Of a stretch of 64,000 nt of DNA, positions 34,317-50,355 are shown piece after piece. The translations under genes and the position numbers were made by a program. Position 1 is the stretch's first letter, and every line of letters begins with the position of its first letter. The notes beneath the pieces are model-generated. The model ran no database searches, was not told the origin of the DNA, and saw only the letters and a program-made list of their open reading frames with translations. This DNA is from Utricularia gibba (lineage: Eukaryota; Streptophyta; Magnoliopsida; Lamiales; Lentibulariaceae): NCBI GenBank assembly GCA_002189035.1, contig NEEC01000004.1:930001-994000 (forward strand), given 5' to 3'.

Positions 34317-37065
34317 AAAAACCAAAGAAAAAAGCGGATCATTCATCTCGAGCCATTAAAAAAAGGTAAACTAATTCCATTTCGCAAGAACAATCATTCC
34401 CATTCCACTTCTGCTGCGACGTCTCAGTTGTTGTATTTTTGAAATCTCCAAGGAGAGGAGGAGGCTGCAAAATCTCGGACTGTACGGTGTAAGAGTGGAG
34501 ACAATGTATTGTCGTCACTGTGCCTTTGCCCTGGCGTCCCTGACGTTCCCATTAGTGTTATCGTCACTGAAATAATAATATTTATTTTTATTATCATCAT
34601 CATCATCATAATATTATTTATATTATTAATTAAATGTGGACAGAGTAATTTAAGGAGAAGACTCATGGTTCTGAAATCATTACCTGCCATGTTTTGTCGG
34701 TAGCGTCAAATTTTCTATTTATGGTGCTACTTTCACTTCTTTTCAGGCTAACAGTTCCCCTCCTTTTTATAGAAAAATAGGATTTTCTCATTTATTAAAC
34801 AAAATAAATTCATTTATTCCTTTTTTTTTTTCAACTTGCATTTTTATTTTACAACTCTGTACTCCAGTCAAGTGGATCATGATAAGTTTGTTGTTTCCCT
34901 ATATTTTTTCATAAATAACATTTTTTTATTGTACAAGGTTTATTTAAATAGATTTTTATATATTTCCACGTAAAACATGAAAATTGCGCTCATGGGTCCC
35001 ACGTAAAACCCTAATTTACATGCTTAATAGGCAGGGTGGGTAGATGAGTGATGATTTAAGTGAGCAGTGAAATTAGGGTTTTGAAACCCTAGCTGCTGGA
35101 ACTCTGCCACATGGCGTTTTTCCATTGGGGCGCGTGTCCTTTATTCTTTACCAATGCAGTAAACGCTGGACTGAGTTGGGATTTGATGTTAGACCAAAAA
35201 AGTGGAAAAAAAATCACTGTGGCGTATGCTTGATTTGATAGTATATTTTAATTTATTTGATATTAAATAATATTTTTAATAATAAATCATGTACGTTATA
35301 TAAAGTAAATACATTTTTATATATTACTACATGAGACTAAGTATTTGTTTGGTGTAAAAATAATTTTACTATACAAAAAATAAGAATATGAATTTAGAAT
35401 AATTTTTATTTTTAAAACTTCAAATTATAGTTTTTATTTTTATTACCATTCTAATATTAACAATTCAAACACAAGAATAGTTAAAATTTAAAGTATACGA
35501 TTTAAAATAAAATGAATCTGATCTTATATTCCATTTTAAAATACTTTTTTTAAAAAATTAAAAATATGGCAGCAATTTTTACTTTCATAAATTACGAATC
35601 TCGTCTTCTATTTTATTAGAAATGATATTTTGAAAAATGTTTTTCTAAATACAACTAATGTGATTATCATAACACACTACACCCCTTAATTTTCAATAAA
35701 AACGAATAAAAAATTCAAAATAATCTAAAACTAATTTAAAATTAAATCATGCATTTAGAATGAAACTTATTACAGTCTCATTAATATACCAAGTTCTTAG
35801 GTGTATTAGAAAAATAGATATTCTTATTTGAGTATATGAAAAAAAATAGTAAAAAATTGATTGTAATATATTAACGAGAAAGTCGGTATGGTTACTTACA
35901 GATACATGGGGTCGACATATTTATGTTTTTGAGGTTGGAAAAGAAATAAATTAAGGTTATGTCAGAAGGCGTTGAGGTTCAATGAATGAATGACACTTGC
36001 CAGCGATGGAACTCCTGAGGCGCGTTGTTCCGAACACGAAGAATCTAGTTCATTGTTGGTGCTTGCATTTTTGGGCGTGGGGCTTCGGTGCGGTGCCAGT
36101 TAATTTCCATTTTTTCGGAATTGAGAATTAAAAAAAATGCATCGAAATTCAACTAGGGATGGGATGTCGGATACGGAGCCGGAGTTCGGGTCGGGCGTGG
36201 AGTGCTTTTTTTTTTCTTTTAAAAAAATGGGGTGTTATTTATGGCAACCGACGGCCGGGGGTCCAATCATGGGTCGGGTTGATACCCAGATCAAGGACTC
36301 CACCTTCGGCGTACTGTTCAAGTTTGTAGATCGCACAGCAGATCTACTTCGTTTCACATTTTACTGGTTTTGGGAGTCGCCATCACTGCCACGTTCACTG
36401 CATACGCCCTGCAAAAACCCCTCTGTTTATCTGCAATCTACATTTACATTTTCTTGCACATTTTTCCGTTCTTCGGTGTAGTCCAGATCTGGATCGGTGG
36501 TCAGTTCGTGGGTGATTCTTTGGTCTTTTGGAACGCTGGGACTCAAGGTTTTTCATACTGTGTTTCCCTGATCCCGCTTGTTGTCGTTGAATTAATGATG
36601 GAAATTTTAGTGGCGAAGCTAGATCATGGAAGCTTTGTCTTTTTCTTCTGCTGGTTTGTATGTATGTTTGGCTTTCTGTGGTGTTTAGTTCGGATGTCAA
36701 ACCTATGCCTTTTGGCAGAATCTCACTCAATTACGTGCTTTTGATCATTATGAAGCGTAAAAGAACAGCTTTGAATCTTAAGTGGTCTGGGTTTACCTCG
36801 GAGCTTTTGAAATCAGAATGGTTACCTTGTGCTCTCCGTGCTTTCATGCAGTGAATGTGGGCCTTTTCTTTTAGAAGCGATTACCTATTAAAAAGTGGAA
36901 GGTGAATCCATCTATAACGGGAGGTTACTAATCCGTTGTGTATTTTAGCAGGTAGCTCTGTACGCTACTTTCGACGTCAGTTCCCTCAGGGTGACCAGTG
37001 TTCCTGGGTTGCTGTATGTCGTTTGACCTAACACGTGCAATTTGGAAGCGAAGTTTGAGATAGTA
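34317..37065. other. AT-rich spacer and 5' leader of the PMT gene
   Basis: 34317-36000 holds the ALOG 3' UTR followed by very AT-rich spacer with an (ATC)n tract at 34593-34609. From about 36000 composition becomes more balanced and short ORFs appear (36137-36854); these lie in what is probably the PMT leader with a 5' UTR intron (an acceptor-like AGCAG near 36950), and I regard them as upstream frames without a product. Confidence 0.5.
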
Positions 37066-39484
37066 ATGACGAGGGTAAGGTCAGATGGTGCGCTAAAGAA
37101 GCGCCTATGTCTCCCAGTAGGCATTGTGGGCGCTTTTCTTGTTTTTCTGTATTTCTACTATGGCTCTAGGAACTCTGGCGAGTCTGCTCTAGAATATGGC
37201 AGCCGATCGTTAAGAAGGCTCGGCTCTTCTTACATCGGCGGGGATGAAGATTCTGATGTTGGTCATAAACAAGAAGATTCATCAAACAAGGCAGAATTAG
37301 ATGAGGTGGATAACAGCATCACACCAAAGAGCTTTCCAGTAAGTAATTAAGTTTGTAAGGCCGATTTGAATGTAGTAACTGGTTATGCATGATCCCTTTG
37401 CTGTTTCTATGTGGTTAAGATGCAAATTTCTGTTCTCCAAGGTGTGTGATGATCGGCATTCGGAGTTGATTCCCTGTCTGGACAGAAATATTCATTCTCA
37501 GATGAGATTGAAGTTGGATTTATCGTTGATGGAGCACTATGAAAGACACTGCCCACTGCCTGAAAGGCGATTCAATTGTTTAATTCCTCCACCTCCAGGA
37601 TATAAGGTGACAGAACACACAAGTTAAACAATATAGCACATGATTTTGCTTCTGTTGGTTTAATTTTTTTCAGATTTATTTTCACTTTTTTGCTTATCAT
37701 GGTTTGATGCTATTGCAGGTTCCAATCAAGTGGCCAGCCAGTAGAGATGAAGTTTGGAAAGCAAACATTCCCCACACACACCTTGCACAGGAGAAGTCTG
37801 ACCAAAATTGGATGGTTGTTAAGGGAGATAAGATTAATTTTCCTGGTGGTGGCACCCACTTTCACTATGGAGCAGACAAGTACATTGCTCATATTGCAAA
37901 TGTAAGTGTCTTTCTGCCTTATTTCACCATTAGCGGATATTCACGTAATCCCCCACCCTTCTAATTTGATCATTTTTTCATTTCTAGATGCTCAACTTTT
38001 CAGAGAATGTATTGAACAATGAAGGAAATTTGCGTACAGTTTTTGATGTGGGATGTGGGGTTGCAAGTTTTGGTGGTTACCTTCTCTCGTCAAATATAAT
38101 CGCCATGTCATTAGCTCCGAATGATGTGCACCAAAATCAGATCCAGTTTGCTCTGGAAAGGGGAATTCCCGCATACCTTGGTGTTCTTGGGACTAAGCGA
38201 CTCCCCTATCCAAGCCGGTCGTTTGAACTTGCACACTGTTCTCGTTGCAGAATTGACTGGCTGCAAAGGGATGGCATTCTCCTCCTTGAATTGGATAGGC
38301 TGCTTAGACCTGGTGGCTACTTTGCATACTCTTCACCTGAAGCTTATGCCCAGGATGAAGAAGATCTTCGAATTTGGAAGCAGATGAGTGGACTTGTTGA
38401 ACGCATGTGTTGGAAAATTGCAGCTAAAAAGAATCAGACTGTCATTTGGCAAAAGCCTTTGACAAATGACTGCTATTTAGAGAGAGCGCCTGGCACCCAG
38501 CCTCCTCTCTGTCAATCTGACGATGACCCTGATGCTGTATGGAATGTAGCAATGCAGACATGCATTACCCCATACTCTGAGCGTAAGCTTCTCTTTGATC
38601 AAAATTTATTTTACGTCTGTTTCCGAGTTTTCAATGTTACACTATTTCCTCCCTTATCATCAGATGATCACAAAACCGGAGGTAGTGGACTGGCACCTTG
38701 GCCTGACCGTCTAACGTCCCCTCCTCCACGTCTTGCTGACCTTGGCTATTCCGGCGAAATGTTTGATAAAGACATGGTATTGAACACACCACACCCACCC
38801 CCATGCCAGTTCCTATTCTTACATACGCATTCTCTTTAATCCAAAAACTGACTGTGTACTCTTCGTTACCAGGAACTCTGGAGGCAGAGAGTTGATAGTT
38901 ACTGGAATCTCCTGGGCGCAAAAATCGGTCCTGATACAGTGAGGAACGTGATGGACATGAAAGCAAATTTAGGGTCTTTTGCTGCAGCTCTGAAAGAAAA
39001 GCATGTATGGGTGATGAACGTCGTCCCCGAAGACGGACCCAACACCCTCAAGATAGTCTACGACCGGGGCTTGATCGGCAGCATTCATAACTGGTACATG
39101 CTTCCTCACTACACTCCTCTGTAGCAAGGCAGGCAGGCTCCATCCTAACCCCCTCTTTATATCCACAGGTGTGAAGCCTTCTCCACATACCCGAGAACGT
39201 ACGACATGCTCCACGCTTGGACCGTCTTCTCCGACATCGAAAAGAAAGGTTGCAGCCGTGAGGACCTCCTCCTGGAGATCGATCGCATCCTCCGGCCTCT
39301 CGGGTTCTTGATCATCAGGGATCGACCCGCCGCCGTCGACTTTGTGAAGAAATATTTATCAGCATTGCACTGGGAAACAGTTGCGACATCTGCAGAAGCT
39401 GCAGGCGAAGAAGGGGACGAGGCCGTGCTCATCACTCAGAAGAAATTCTGGCTGGCCCCTGAAAGCTTCAGAGACACCGAATAG
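37066..39484 (+). CDS. Golgi pectin/QUASIMODO2-type putative methyltransferase, PMT1/2/3/8 group
   Basis: This is a type II Golgi membrane protein of the DUF248 family, thought to methylate pectin or other wall polysaccharides with SAM. Seven exons: 37066-37338, 37442-37606, 37719-37901, 37988-38582, 38664-38776, 38873-39093 and 39169-39484, 621 residues, no indel. A short cytosolic basic tail (VRSDGALKKRL) precedes the single span (VGIVGAFLVFLYFYYG). The lumenal domain has CDDRHSELIPCLDRN and HYERHCPLPERRFNCLIP. The SAM-binding GxGxAS region is VFDVGCGVASFGGYLL, followed by MSLAPNDVHQNQIQFALERG and LLELDRLLRPGGYFAYSSPE. The second half has RNVMDMKANLGSFAAAL and WVMNVVPEDGPNTLKIVYDR. Closest by memory to PMT8 and PMT1-3. 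Confidence 0.95.
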
Positions 39485-41998
39485 AACAAACACTACACTC
39501 TCTGCTTCAATGCCATCTTCTATTTCAACTTTGTATTATTTCCCCCTCTTTTCTATGTTATATTCCTCAAATAATGCTTATCTTCGCTGTACAATTCTGT
39601 ATGGGGTTTTTGTTACAAGAAAGTGTGTTAAAAAATACTTTAACAAAATTAATCTTTACCTTTAAGATAAATGATCTATTTCGATAAAATTATTTTTCAA
39701 AATTATATAATTTTATGTGTTATATATAATTAATGTTCAAAAATTTATATTTTTAATATTTTTTATCTTTATTGTTTAAACATCGACATAATTAATCTTT
39801 CATTATTCAAAAACTAGACAGAGTTAATTGAGAGCTAATTTTACTAAATTTTTAAATAATTGAAGAATACTAGTTCCAATTATTTTCAATAATAAAAATT
39901 ATTTATATGTACTAAATGGTTGAAAGTAAATTTTCTAATCAACTTTACTATTATTTTGAAATAGTGGATATTAATTACGTTAAATATATTAAAATAATAT
40001 TAATCATTTTTGTCACATTTAATATGTACTATTTATTTAATTTTAAATGAAGTTGTCAAGTATTTGGCTAACCCAAATTGAATAATTCACATGATTAATG
40101 ATAATAAAAAAGAAATTGACATCACAAAAATAAAAATAAAAGAAGAGAGAGAGGGAGAGAAAACGCGTTAAAGCGCGCCCGCTTTGCTAAATAATAATTA
40201 TTATTCGGTGAGAAAAAAAAAAAAGAAAAAATAAATGCTTTAGTTGGTTGGCTCAAGGACTCGAAGCTCTGAAGTAGACATGGCTTCTCGTATTCAATTA
40301 GTTAAACTGCTTTTGTTTATATAACTAATTTGTATTTTTTGATAAAATAATTTTAACAAAAAGTATTTTTTATGATAAATGTTGTATTAATTTTTTTTAC
40401 TATTAATTTTTTTTATTTATCTATTTGTGAATAAGATTATTTTTATTGATTTCCATAAATACTGATATGGATTTTAAAAAATGATGATATGTATTTTTGA
40501 AAATTATTTTTATTTTTACGGAAATCATTTTTATTCTAAATTATATACTATAAAAATCATTTTGAGTAAATTGAGTTTACTCATGTAAATTCAATAACGA
40601 AAGCCACGTCATCATTTCCGGCAACGAGTAAACATGCTGTAATGATTATTGTATGATTAATAGTCGAATTTGAATATAATTAAAAACAAAGCTACCTTTT
40701 TAAAAAATATACATTGTAAAATTTATACTAATTATAGAGTAATTTTGTAATTAAGTTTTTTATTCATTCATTTTAAAAAAATTGATTGCACCTACTTATG
40801 ATAATTGATTATGCTTAACTAAATCTTAAACTATTATTAAGCAGTTATGATTTGATTACGTCCTAATCAACTTTCAGTCATTCCAGACTTGTCTTTGTTT
40901 ATCATCCAACGGAGGTTTGATTGTTTGTTCATGATTGGATCGACTCCGACGACGGCGGTGATCTAGGGACGGCGGTTGACCGGTCGGGTCGACCCATGGG
41001 GGGAGAGAATGCTATCTTGACAGCCCGATGAAGTAAAAAAAAACAAAGAGGGGTTCAAGATACGCAACGCATGTTAGCAAAGAAAGCAGAACCCAAAAAT
41101 AAAAGCAGAACTTCTTCTGTTCCCCGGAGGCTTAATAAAAAAAGAAGGAAACCTGTCTCTCTCCTTCTCTCTTTAATGGCGAATGAATGATGGATGGTAT
41201 GATACAAGCATGAATGAGGAGGCCGCTGCTTGAAGTTTTGAACCGCCATTTGTATCTCAGCTCGACTCTACTTGTCTCTCCCTTTCCACAGCGTGTTACT
41301 TGCGGCTTCGGTTTCCTCTGTTTACAGCATCCCAACTTGTGGGACGGGGGGATGCTCTGAATGAATTCATGTGCAGGTGAATTGTGCTTATCGGATCCGG
41401 GAGATCTGAATTTTCATTGTTTTGTTTGAATCAGGACTGAGTTTTTGTAGAATTGGTCAGTCGGAAACTCTCTTGATTTGTGATTGCTGAATATTCTTTG
41501 CAACATGGATTGTTTCAACATTTGATATTCTTTTTAATGCGGTGCCGTGGCGTTTTTAAGTTGTCTCAGGTCATCAGTTTCTTTTCCAAGTATGGGCTTA
41601 ACGCTCTATATTTTGCTTGTTTCGATCAAGTGTTGATTTTTTTCTATAAACTGCTCTGTTCGTTACTTCTTTGCTTTTTCGGTCATATCAGACGATTTGG
41701 GGTAAAATAAACGTGGCACATTCTGGTGAGATATGGGCTTATAATTCTTCCGGTGAAATACTTATGTAATGCATTTGAAGGAAAAGTTATCTCTTTTGGC
41801 CATGGCATCTAGAGTGATCATCTCTTTCTTTTTATCTTCTGTGCAGGGCTAAGATATTAGTTTATTGCGTGGATTCTCAAGATTCTATAACTGTTCCATT
41901 GAGGGCCTGCTGCTGAGAGGCGAGTTGTGAGATATCTGATAGGGATTTGTAGCTTGAGGAACTTTTCCACTGCATAGCTACAACAAGAGGCTCTATTG
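39485..41998. other. AT-rich spacer and 5' leader of the NDR kinase gene
   Basis: 39660-40900 is extremely AT-rich with no frame. A short GC-rich patch occurs at 40930-41000. From about 41250 to 41998 is the likely NDR leader, and a donor/acceptor pair (near 41375 and 41846) makes a 5' UTR intron plausible. No transposon ends were recognised. Confidence 0.5.
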
Positions 41999-45533
<3,535 letters not shown>

Positions 45534-45979
45534 CACACAGAATCAACACTGTCTTCCCTAAAAATGCTTGATTTTCCATTCTGGGCAAAGTAATATCAGT
45601 GTTTGTAGCCCTTTTTTTTCATGCGTCGGATGTGGTTGTTCTTCCCCCTTAGTGATTGATTGGCTATGGCTTGTGTAGATTAGATAGTCCTTGGCTGTAC
45701 ATAGTTCCAGCATTGACTGAGATCAGAGCACATCATGCGGGGTGTACTCTGACCGTTGAGGCGGTTCGTCGAACCGGGCCGGTTTACGATAATGGTTTTT
45801 GGCCCGGGATGGTTTAAAATAAAATATATCTTTTAAAATCACCTCCCGCTCCGGTTTCCTGGAAAAAGATGAGCACCGACATTCCGCCCACATGTAAAAT
45901 GGCCTTTTTGCCCCAAAGCGCGGAAAAAGCCCTAAAGAAACGCTGTTGATTCGTGTTTGGGGATTTCGGATTTTGAGAG
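45534..45979. other. Short spacer, NDR 3' flank to SF3B5 promoter
   Basis: About 446 bases separate the NDR stop from the SF3B5 start. The left half is the NDR 3' UTR; the right half must contain the SF3B5 promoter. No other feature is seen. Confidence 0.6.
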
Positions 45980-46643
45980 ATGCAAGCGAGTGACAGGTTC
46001 AACATCAACTCGCAGCTCGAGCATTTGCAGGCAAAATATGTCGGAACGGGCCATGCTGACTTGACGAGATTGTGAGCTTGCTTTTGTTAGTTTTCTTTTT
46101 TTGTGTGATCTTTTGCTGTTTGTAGTTAAAATTGTTTGTCGTACTTTGATTTGCAGCGAATGGGCGGTGAATATCCATCGCGATAGTCACGCTTCATACA
46201 TTGGGCATTACCCGATGCTGGCTTATTTTGCTGTCGCGGAGAATGAATCCATCGGGAGAGAGCGGTACAACTTTATGCAGGTGTGTCTTCTTTATCTAAG
46301 ATTACATCTTTTTGTTTCTGTTTTTCGTATGATATCGTGTAAATGTTGTTTTTGAATGGTAGTTTATTATTATTTTCTGCGCTTTATCTCTGGTGTGCCC
46401 CTGCTTGATTGGGTCGCGCAGTTTCTTGGCTAATCCTGTTTGCTATTATTTTTCGTGTTTTTTTTTTTTCGGGTGCTTCAGAAAGGCTCTATTTTGCGGA
46501 ATCTCTTTTGATATGCTGTAAAGAGAAAATGACTTTCAGTGAGATCTCCATTTGATGATGATCCTTCCTAAAAGCTTGCCTTCATTCTATTGCAGAAAAT
46601 GCTCTTACCCTGTGGGCTTCCTCCAGAGAGAGAGGATGAATGA
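45980..46643 (+). CDS. SF3B5: Splicing factor 3B subunit 5 (SF3b10)
   Basis: This small core component of the U2 snRNP SF3b complex contacts SF3B1 and SF3B3 at branch-site recognition. Three exons, 45980-46071, 46157-46280 and 46596-46643, give 87 residues, the normal length. The protein starts MQASDRFNINSQLEHLQAKY, continues GTGHADLTRFEWAVNIHRDS and YIGHYPMLAYFAVAENESIG, and ends KMLLPCGLPPEREDE. The family is almost invariant from plants to animals, so the call is secure. It follows an NDR kinase gene on the same strand, an arrangement I also remember at two Arabidopsis loci. Confidence 0.97.
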
Positions 46644-47291
46644 AGCAGAAAAGAGGATAAATGAAGAATTGCTGCAAGTTCCTGTTAAGAACCAGTGTTC
46701 TAGGCCTACTGAAATATTTAGTATGTGGTTTTGGGTACCTGTCAGTTCATTCTGCTACGTTCTTGCTTTCTGGAATACTTCTGTAACCGGTATAATCAAC
46801 CGTTTCATTCAGAGTTGAATGATGTTTAGTTGGCCTGGTGGGGTGAATAAGTAGGTTTTCAATGAACTGGGGGGTTCCCCTGTTTCCCTCTACCCTGTTG
46901 TATGGTGCAACAGAAAAAGTAGTAGAATGGCAATGTAGCCGTCCTTTATTAGCCATGTTTGAAGTGCCATACACAATCCAAATATCCCTTTAACACTGAA
47001 GTGAGTGAATACTACTGCTCAACAGTCTGTATCTTCATCCGTTTTCCACGCGAGTTTTTTGAGCCCCATTCACAGGAACTGACTGCAACATGTGAAAGCT
47101 TAAATTCCTTGGAAATTTGAAAAAAAGATTCGCATTTGGTGGAGATACAGACGACTTCAACTAATTCTGCAGTAAATGCAGGGCGTTCACACCCTTAATG
47201 AAGGGCCCGTGCTCTGAATTCCATCCTGTTGGAACTTGTTTCCTTGAAAAGCTTCTGACTGTTGTTTATTTTGCATATCTCTACATATTTT
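46644..47291. other. Spacer between SF3B5 and the second C2H2 gene
   Basis: The interval contains the SF3B5 3' UTR and the leader of the next gene. No conserved frame or repeat is apparent. Confidence 0.6.
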
Positions 47292-47879
47292 ATGGAGCAT
47301 TCTGATCATCTGACTAGAGTGCCTCTGAGGAAGCCAGATTCACTGCCAATAGCATGCCGTCTGTGTAACAGAGTTTTCTTTGACAACATCAGCCTGGTCT
47401 TGCACGTTGATGAGTCTCATGAGATTGATGAGATTCTACATGGGGTGCAATTTAGCAGAACATGGCTTCCATCCTCTGCCAACTTGCCTCATAATTCATG
47501 GTTTTTCAACGCAGAGAGCATGAAAATTTATGGTAGTGCAATAAGAGGGGCAAGGCCTTGCTCTAATGCAGTGGATACTCCAAGCATTTTTATGGGAAGT
47601 TTAAGCTATAAACTGCACCCGGCTGTTAGACGGATGACCATGAAGATCAACCAGAACCAGATGAAGAAAATAAAAACAACTTTTGCGGTCAATTATCCTC
47701 GATTTGGACTGCGTAGGCTTGGGCGTGGTTTAACAGGGGAACATTTATCTATCATCAATGGAAGCAGGGATGACTCACTGTTGCAGCAGTCTTTTTCTGG
47801 ATCGAGCGAAGCATATAATGACCTCATGGTTGCAAGTGATGATGACAAACAGACCCTTGACTTGACTCTAAGCCTTTAG
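47292..47879 (+). CDS. C2H2 zinc-finger protein with C-terminal EAR motif, unassigned
   Basis: A single-exon frame of 195 residues starts MEHSDHLTRVPLRKPDSLPI. A finger-like CRLCNRVFFDNISLVLHVDESH spans about residues 22-43, with two Cys and two His in C2H2 spacing but without the plant QALGGH helix. The centre is basic (VRRMTMKINQNQMKKIK). The protein ends DDDKQTLDLTLSL, a classic LxLxL EAR repression motif. This suggests a transcriptional repressor or a cofactor that recruits TOPLESS. I do not recognise the subfamily. The ATG at 47292 is preferred over upstream non-ATG codons. A 5' exon cannot be excluded. Confidence 0.75.
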   Translation: MEHSDHLTRVPLRKPDSLPIACRLCNRVFFDNISLVLHVDESHEIDEILHGVQFSRTWLPSSANLPHNSWFFNAESMKIYGSAIRGARPCSNAVDTPSIFMGSLSYKLHPAVRRMTMKINQNQMKKIKTTFAVNYPRFGLRRLGRGLTGEHLSIINGSRDDSLLQQSFSGSSEAYNDLMVASDDDKQTLDLTLSL

Positions 47880-48336
47880 ACTTGGAGAACTTAATCTCAT
47901 CTCTTGGTAAACTCGATTTACAAAATTAGTTTTGTATGTTTGTGGTCATTTGAGAGTTAAGAACCACTAGCTGCTGTACTTTGGAGCAAAATTAGGAATC
48001 ATTCTGATTATTAATTTTTCGTTTTGTTATAATTGAAGTTAAAATATTTCATCGTTTTTCAATCTGGACTGCCACTCCGTTTGATCTTGTGAAAATACTA
48101 TATATAGATATGCTGTGACAAATAAAAATGAATGTAAAAAAAATTACCTTTCAACATGTTAGGGAGAATTCCATTTACCAAGTTCCATGAGGTGACTATG
48201 AATGGAAGTGCAATTGTATAGCCACAATCCAAGGGAGTTAGTTAGTTAGTTAGTTGTTCTTCCCCTGTCTGTCAAACATCACCATTTTTTATGTACATCG
48301 GAATACTGAAACACACATTTTCAGGAACAGAAAAAG
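47880..48336. other. Spacer before the GLTP gene
   Basis: This is the 3' UTR of the C2H2 gene and the promoter/leader of the GLTP gene. A short (GTTA)n tract lies at 48236-48255. Nothing else is evident. Confidence 0.6.
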
Positions 48337-49367
48337 ATGTCACAAACAGTGTTTACTTCTTGTGTTGAAGGATTAAAACGTGTTAAATCTGAACAAGGAG
48401 AGCTGCTGACAGAGCCTTTTCTGGATGTATGCAAACTCATCTTCCCTGTTGTAGGTATTTCTTGTGTGTTCCGTCGATCAGAATAAACTCTAGAAATGAT
48501 CAGTCTTAAGGGTGTCGCATATTCATGTGATTGTAGACAAATTTGGAGCAGCCATGACTGTTGTGAAATCTGATATTGGCGGCAACATATCTGTAAGATT
48601 TTCCTTTCATCAGATGAACGCCAGAATTGTTGTGTTTCTCTGCTGTTAAAGCTCCTGAATTCATAAGATGTGTGTGCTCTAGAGACTGGAAAGCAAGTTC
48701 AATTCAAATCCATCGAGATTCAACTATCTCTTCAACTTGGTGCAAGCTGAAGTGGAAACAAAAACAGCCAAGTCTTCATCCAGCTGCTCCAGTGGCCTTC
48801 TGTGGCTGACAAGGTACTGCTGCTCCTTAGCAGCAAATACTATTAGTTCAAATGAGTTTTCTGAAGAAGCCATTGAAATGAAGTCCTGTGATTGTTTCCC
48901 AGAGCAATGGATTTCCTCATCACCTTGTTCCGAAACTTAGCGGAGCATCAGGACTGGTCCATGACACAAGTCTGTAATGATGCATATGGGAAGACGCTAA
49001 AGAAATGGCATGGATGGCTTGCAAGCTCTAGTTTTGCGGTAAGGAAAGCAAAAGCAATCTGTGTACCGTCAATCTTGCAGCATTTTTTTGCCTCTCATGA
49101 CCATCATGCGGTTCAAAGGTTGTGATTAAGCTTGCACCAGATAGAAAGAAGTTCATTGAAGTGATGGCTTCAGAGAGCAAGGATGATATCTACTCTGAAA
49201 TTTTGAGCTTTTGCACCAGTTTTGCACCCATTCTACAAGAGATTCACAGGTTCCTGGTAAAGCTCTCTGCTCCCGCTCCATGGTTCGTTCACATTCGACC
49301 TGCAACAAACACCATGATTCATTGATTGCAGCATGGTGTTGGATTGGACAGCATGAAAGCTTCTTGA
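48337..49367 (+). CDS. GLTP1: Glycolipid transfer protein (GLTP1-like)
   Basis: This soluble all-helical protein shuttles glycosphingolipids between membranes. Six exons: 48337-48454, 48537-48592, 48683-48813, 48903-49038, 49119-49256 and 49332-49367, 204 residues, no indel. It starts MSQTVFTSCVEGLKRVKSEQ. The sphingolipid-binding core is visible as VVKSDIGGNI (Asp and Lys/Asn head-group region), NLVQAEVETKTAKSSSSCSS and GLLWLTRAMDFLITLFRNL (the Trp that stacks on the sugar). KKWHGWLASSSFAV supplies the conserved His. It ends HGVGLDSMKAS. Length and motifs fit plant GLTP1 better than ACD11, which lacks several sugar-binding residues. The last short exon was chosen because it restores this ending. 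Confidence 0.94.
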
Positions 49368-49884
49368 GGAGATCATCATCTTCCTCACCAACTTTACGTT
49401 TGGCTCACACCAAACTCTCATTTGCCATGAAGTTGGAAGAGCTTGCACCATCGGCCGGGCGTCTGCTTTTGTTGCTTTACAGTCCAATATGCTAAGTTCA
49501 ACGCTTTCAATCAATACAAAACACAAATTGGCATTCCTTGTTATTTCTGATGGCACCAAAAAAGAAAAAGACAATCTCATTCTCATACTCATGCTCAATA
49601 TGTTCTCCAATGCGCCTTGGACATCTAGAGACCAAGCAACCCGTTGTTTTTTAACAAAGCCCATGAACACAAGAAAGAAGACAATCCAATGATGGTCATC
49701 GTCCACTTTTCAAAAAGCTTGAATACCAGACGTGAGAATGACAAGTCTAGAATATACAAATGAGACGAGTCAGGAAGATAATACTGGAGCTGCTGTATAC
49801 TTGTTGCTCTTCTCCTTTGTTGATAATTCTTGTGCTGGCGTGAGCATCCAACCAATAGAGGAAGTCCACGTGGGTGATGAATCT
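49368..49884. other. 3' flanks of two convergent genes
   Basis: GLTP (+) and the unidentified minus-strand gene end toward each other here. ORFs in this interval have no family resemblance and probably lie in 3' UTR. Confidence 0.6.
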
Positions 49885-50355
49885 CTACATCTGAATCCAC
49901 TTGGCCAATTGTGATGGGTTGACCACGTCAGGGACGTGTGCTCCACCGCTCAACAACAGGCGTGACAATTCGGCGTAAGCTACTGGCTTGGGCTCCAGGG
50001 CCGGCTCGGCTTCACAGTCGGTTCTCTCCTTTTTCAACTTAGCCGGCCTGCCTTCTTCAACAAACTTCTTCCCAAGCAAAGTTCCCTTGGTCAAGAATTC
50101 GTGAGCCATGTAGCCGGCTAGGAGCCGGTTGGAAGAAAGCCGCGTCGGCGCCGTCCCCGACTGCTGCTGCTGCTGCGGCTGCTGAGCCTGAGGTTCCTTG
50201 GTGGTGATCGTTCTCCGATTTGACGCTTTAACGGACGTTGGCGTGATTAACGGTTTAGCTGACGTGGGGTTAGGGTTCAAGAGGAACGGGAAATCTCTCT
50301 CTTTCCGCTTCCGTGATTCCCCGTGAGTCAACATTTTACGGGGATGATAACTCAT
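49885..50355 (-). CDS. Plant-specific protein of unknown function, intronless
   Basis: The frame gives 156 residues and starts MSYHPRKMLTHGESRKRKER, with a basic cluster that could be a nuclear signal. A Gln-rich stretch (PQAQQPQQQQQ) follows. The C-terminal half looks conserved: SSNRLLAGYMAHEFLTKGTL, then LGKKF, and the end AELSRLLLSGGAHVPDVVNP plus SQLAKWIQM. I recall similar short plant proteins with this NRLLAGY..EFL..GTL core and an 'L..G.H.P..VNP.QL..W' ending, but no function. GC-rich coding composition against AT-rich flanks and a sensible ATG support a real gene. It is divergent from the DUF810 gene. Confidence 0.78.
   Translation of the reverse strand: MSYHPRKMLTHGESRKRKERDFPFLLNPNPTSAKPLITPTSVKASNRRTITTKEPQAQQPQQQQQSGTAPTRLSSNRLLAGYMAHEFLTKGTLLGKKFVEEGRPAKLKKERTDCEAEPALEPKPVAYAELSRLLLSGGAHVPDVVNPSQLAKWIQM

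Noticed and set aside
36137-36854. Several plus-strand ORFs just upstream of the PMT gene
   Set aside because: They overlap one another in different frames, lie in the probable leader/5' UTR intron of PMT, and have low-complexity hydrophobic composition.
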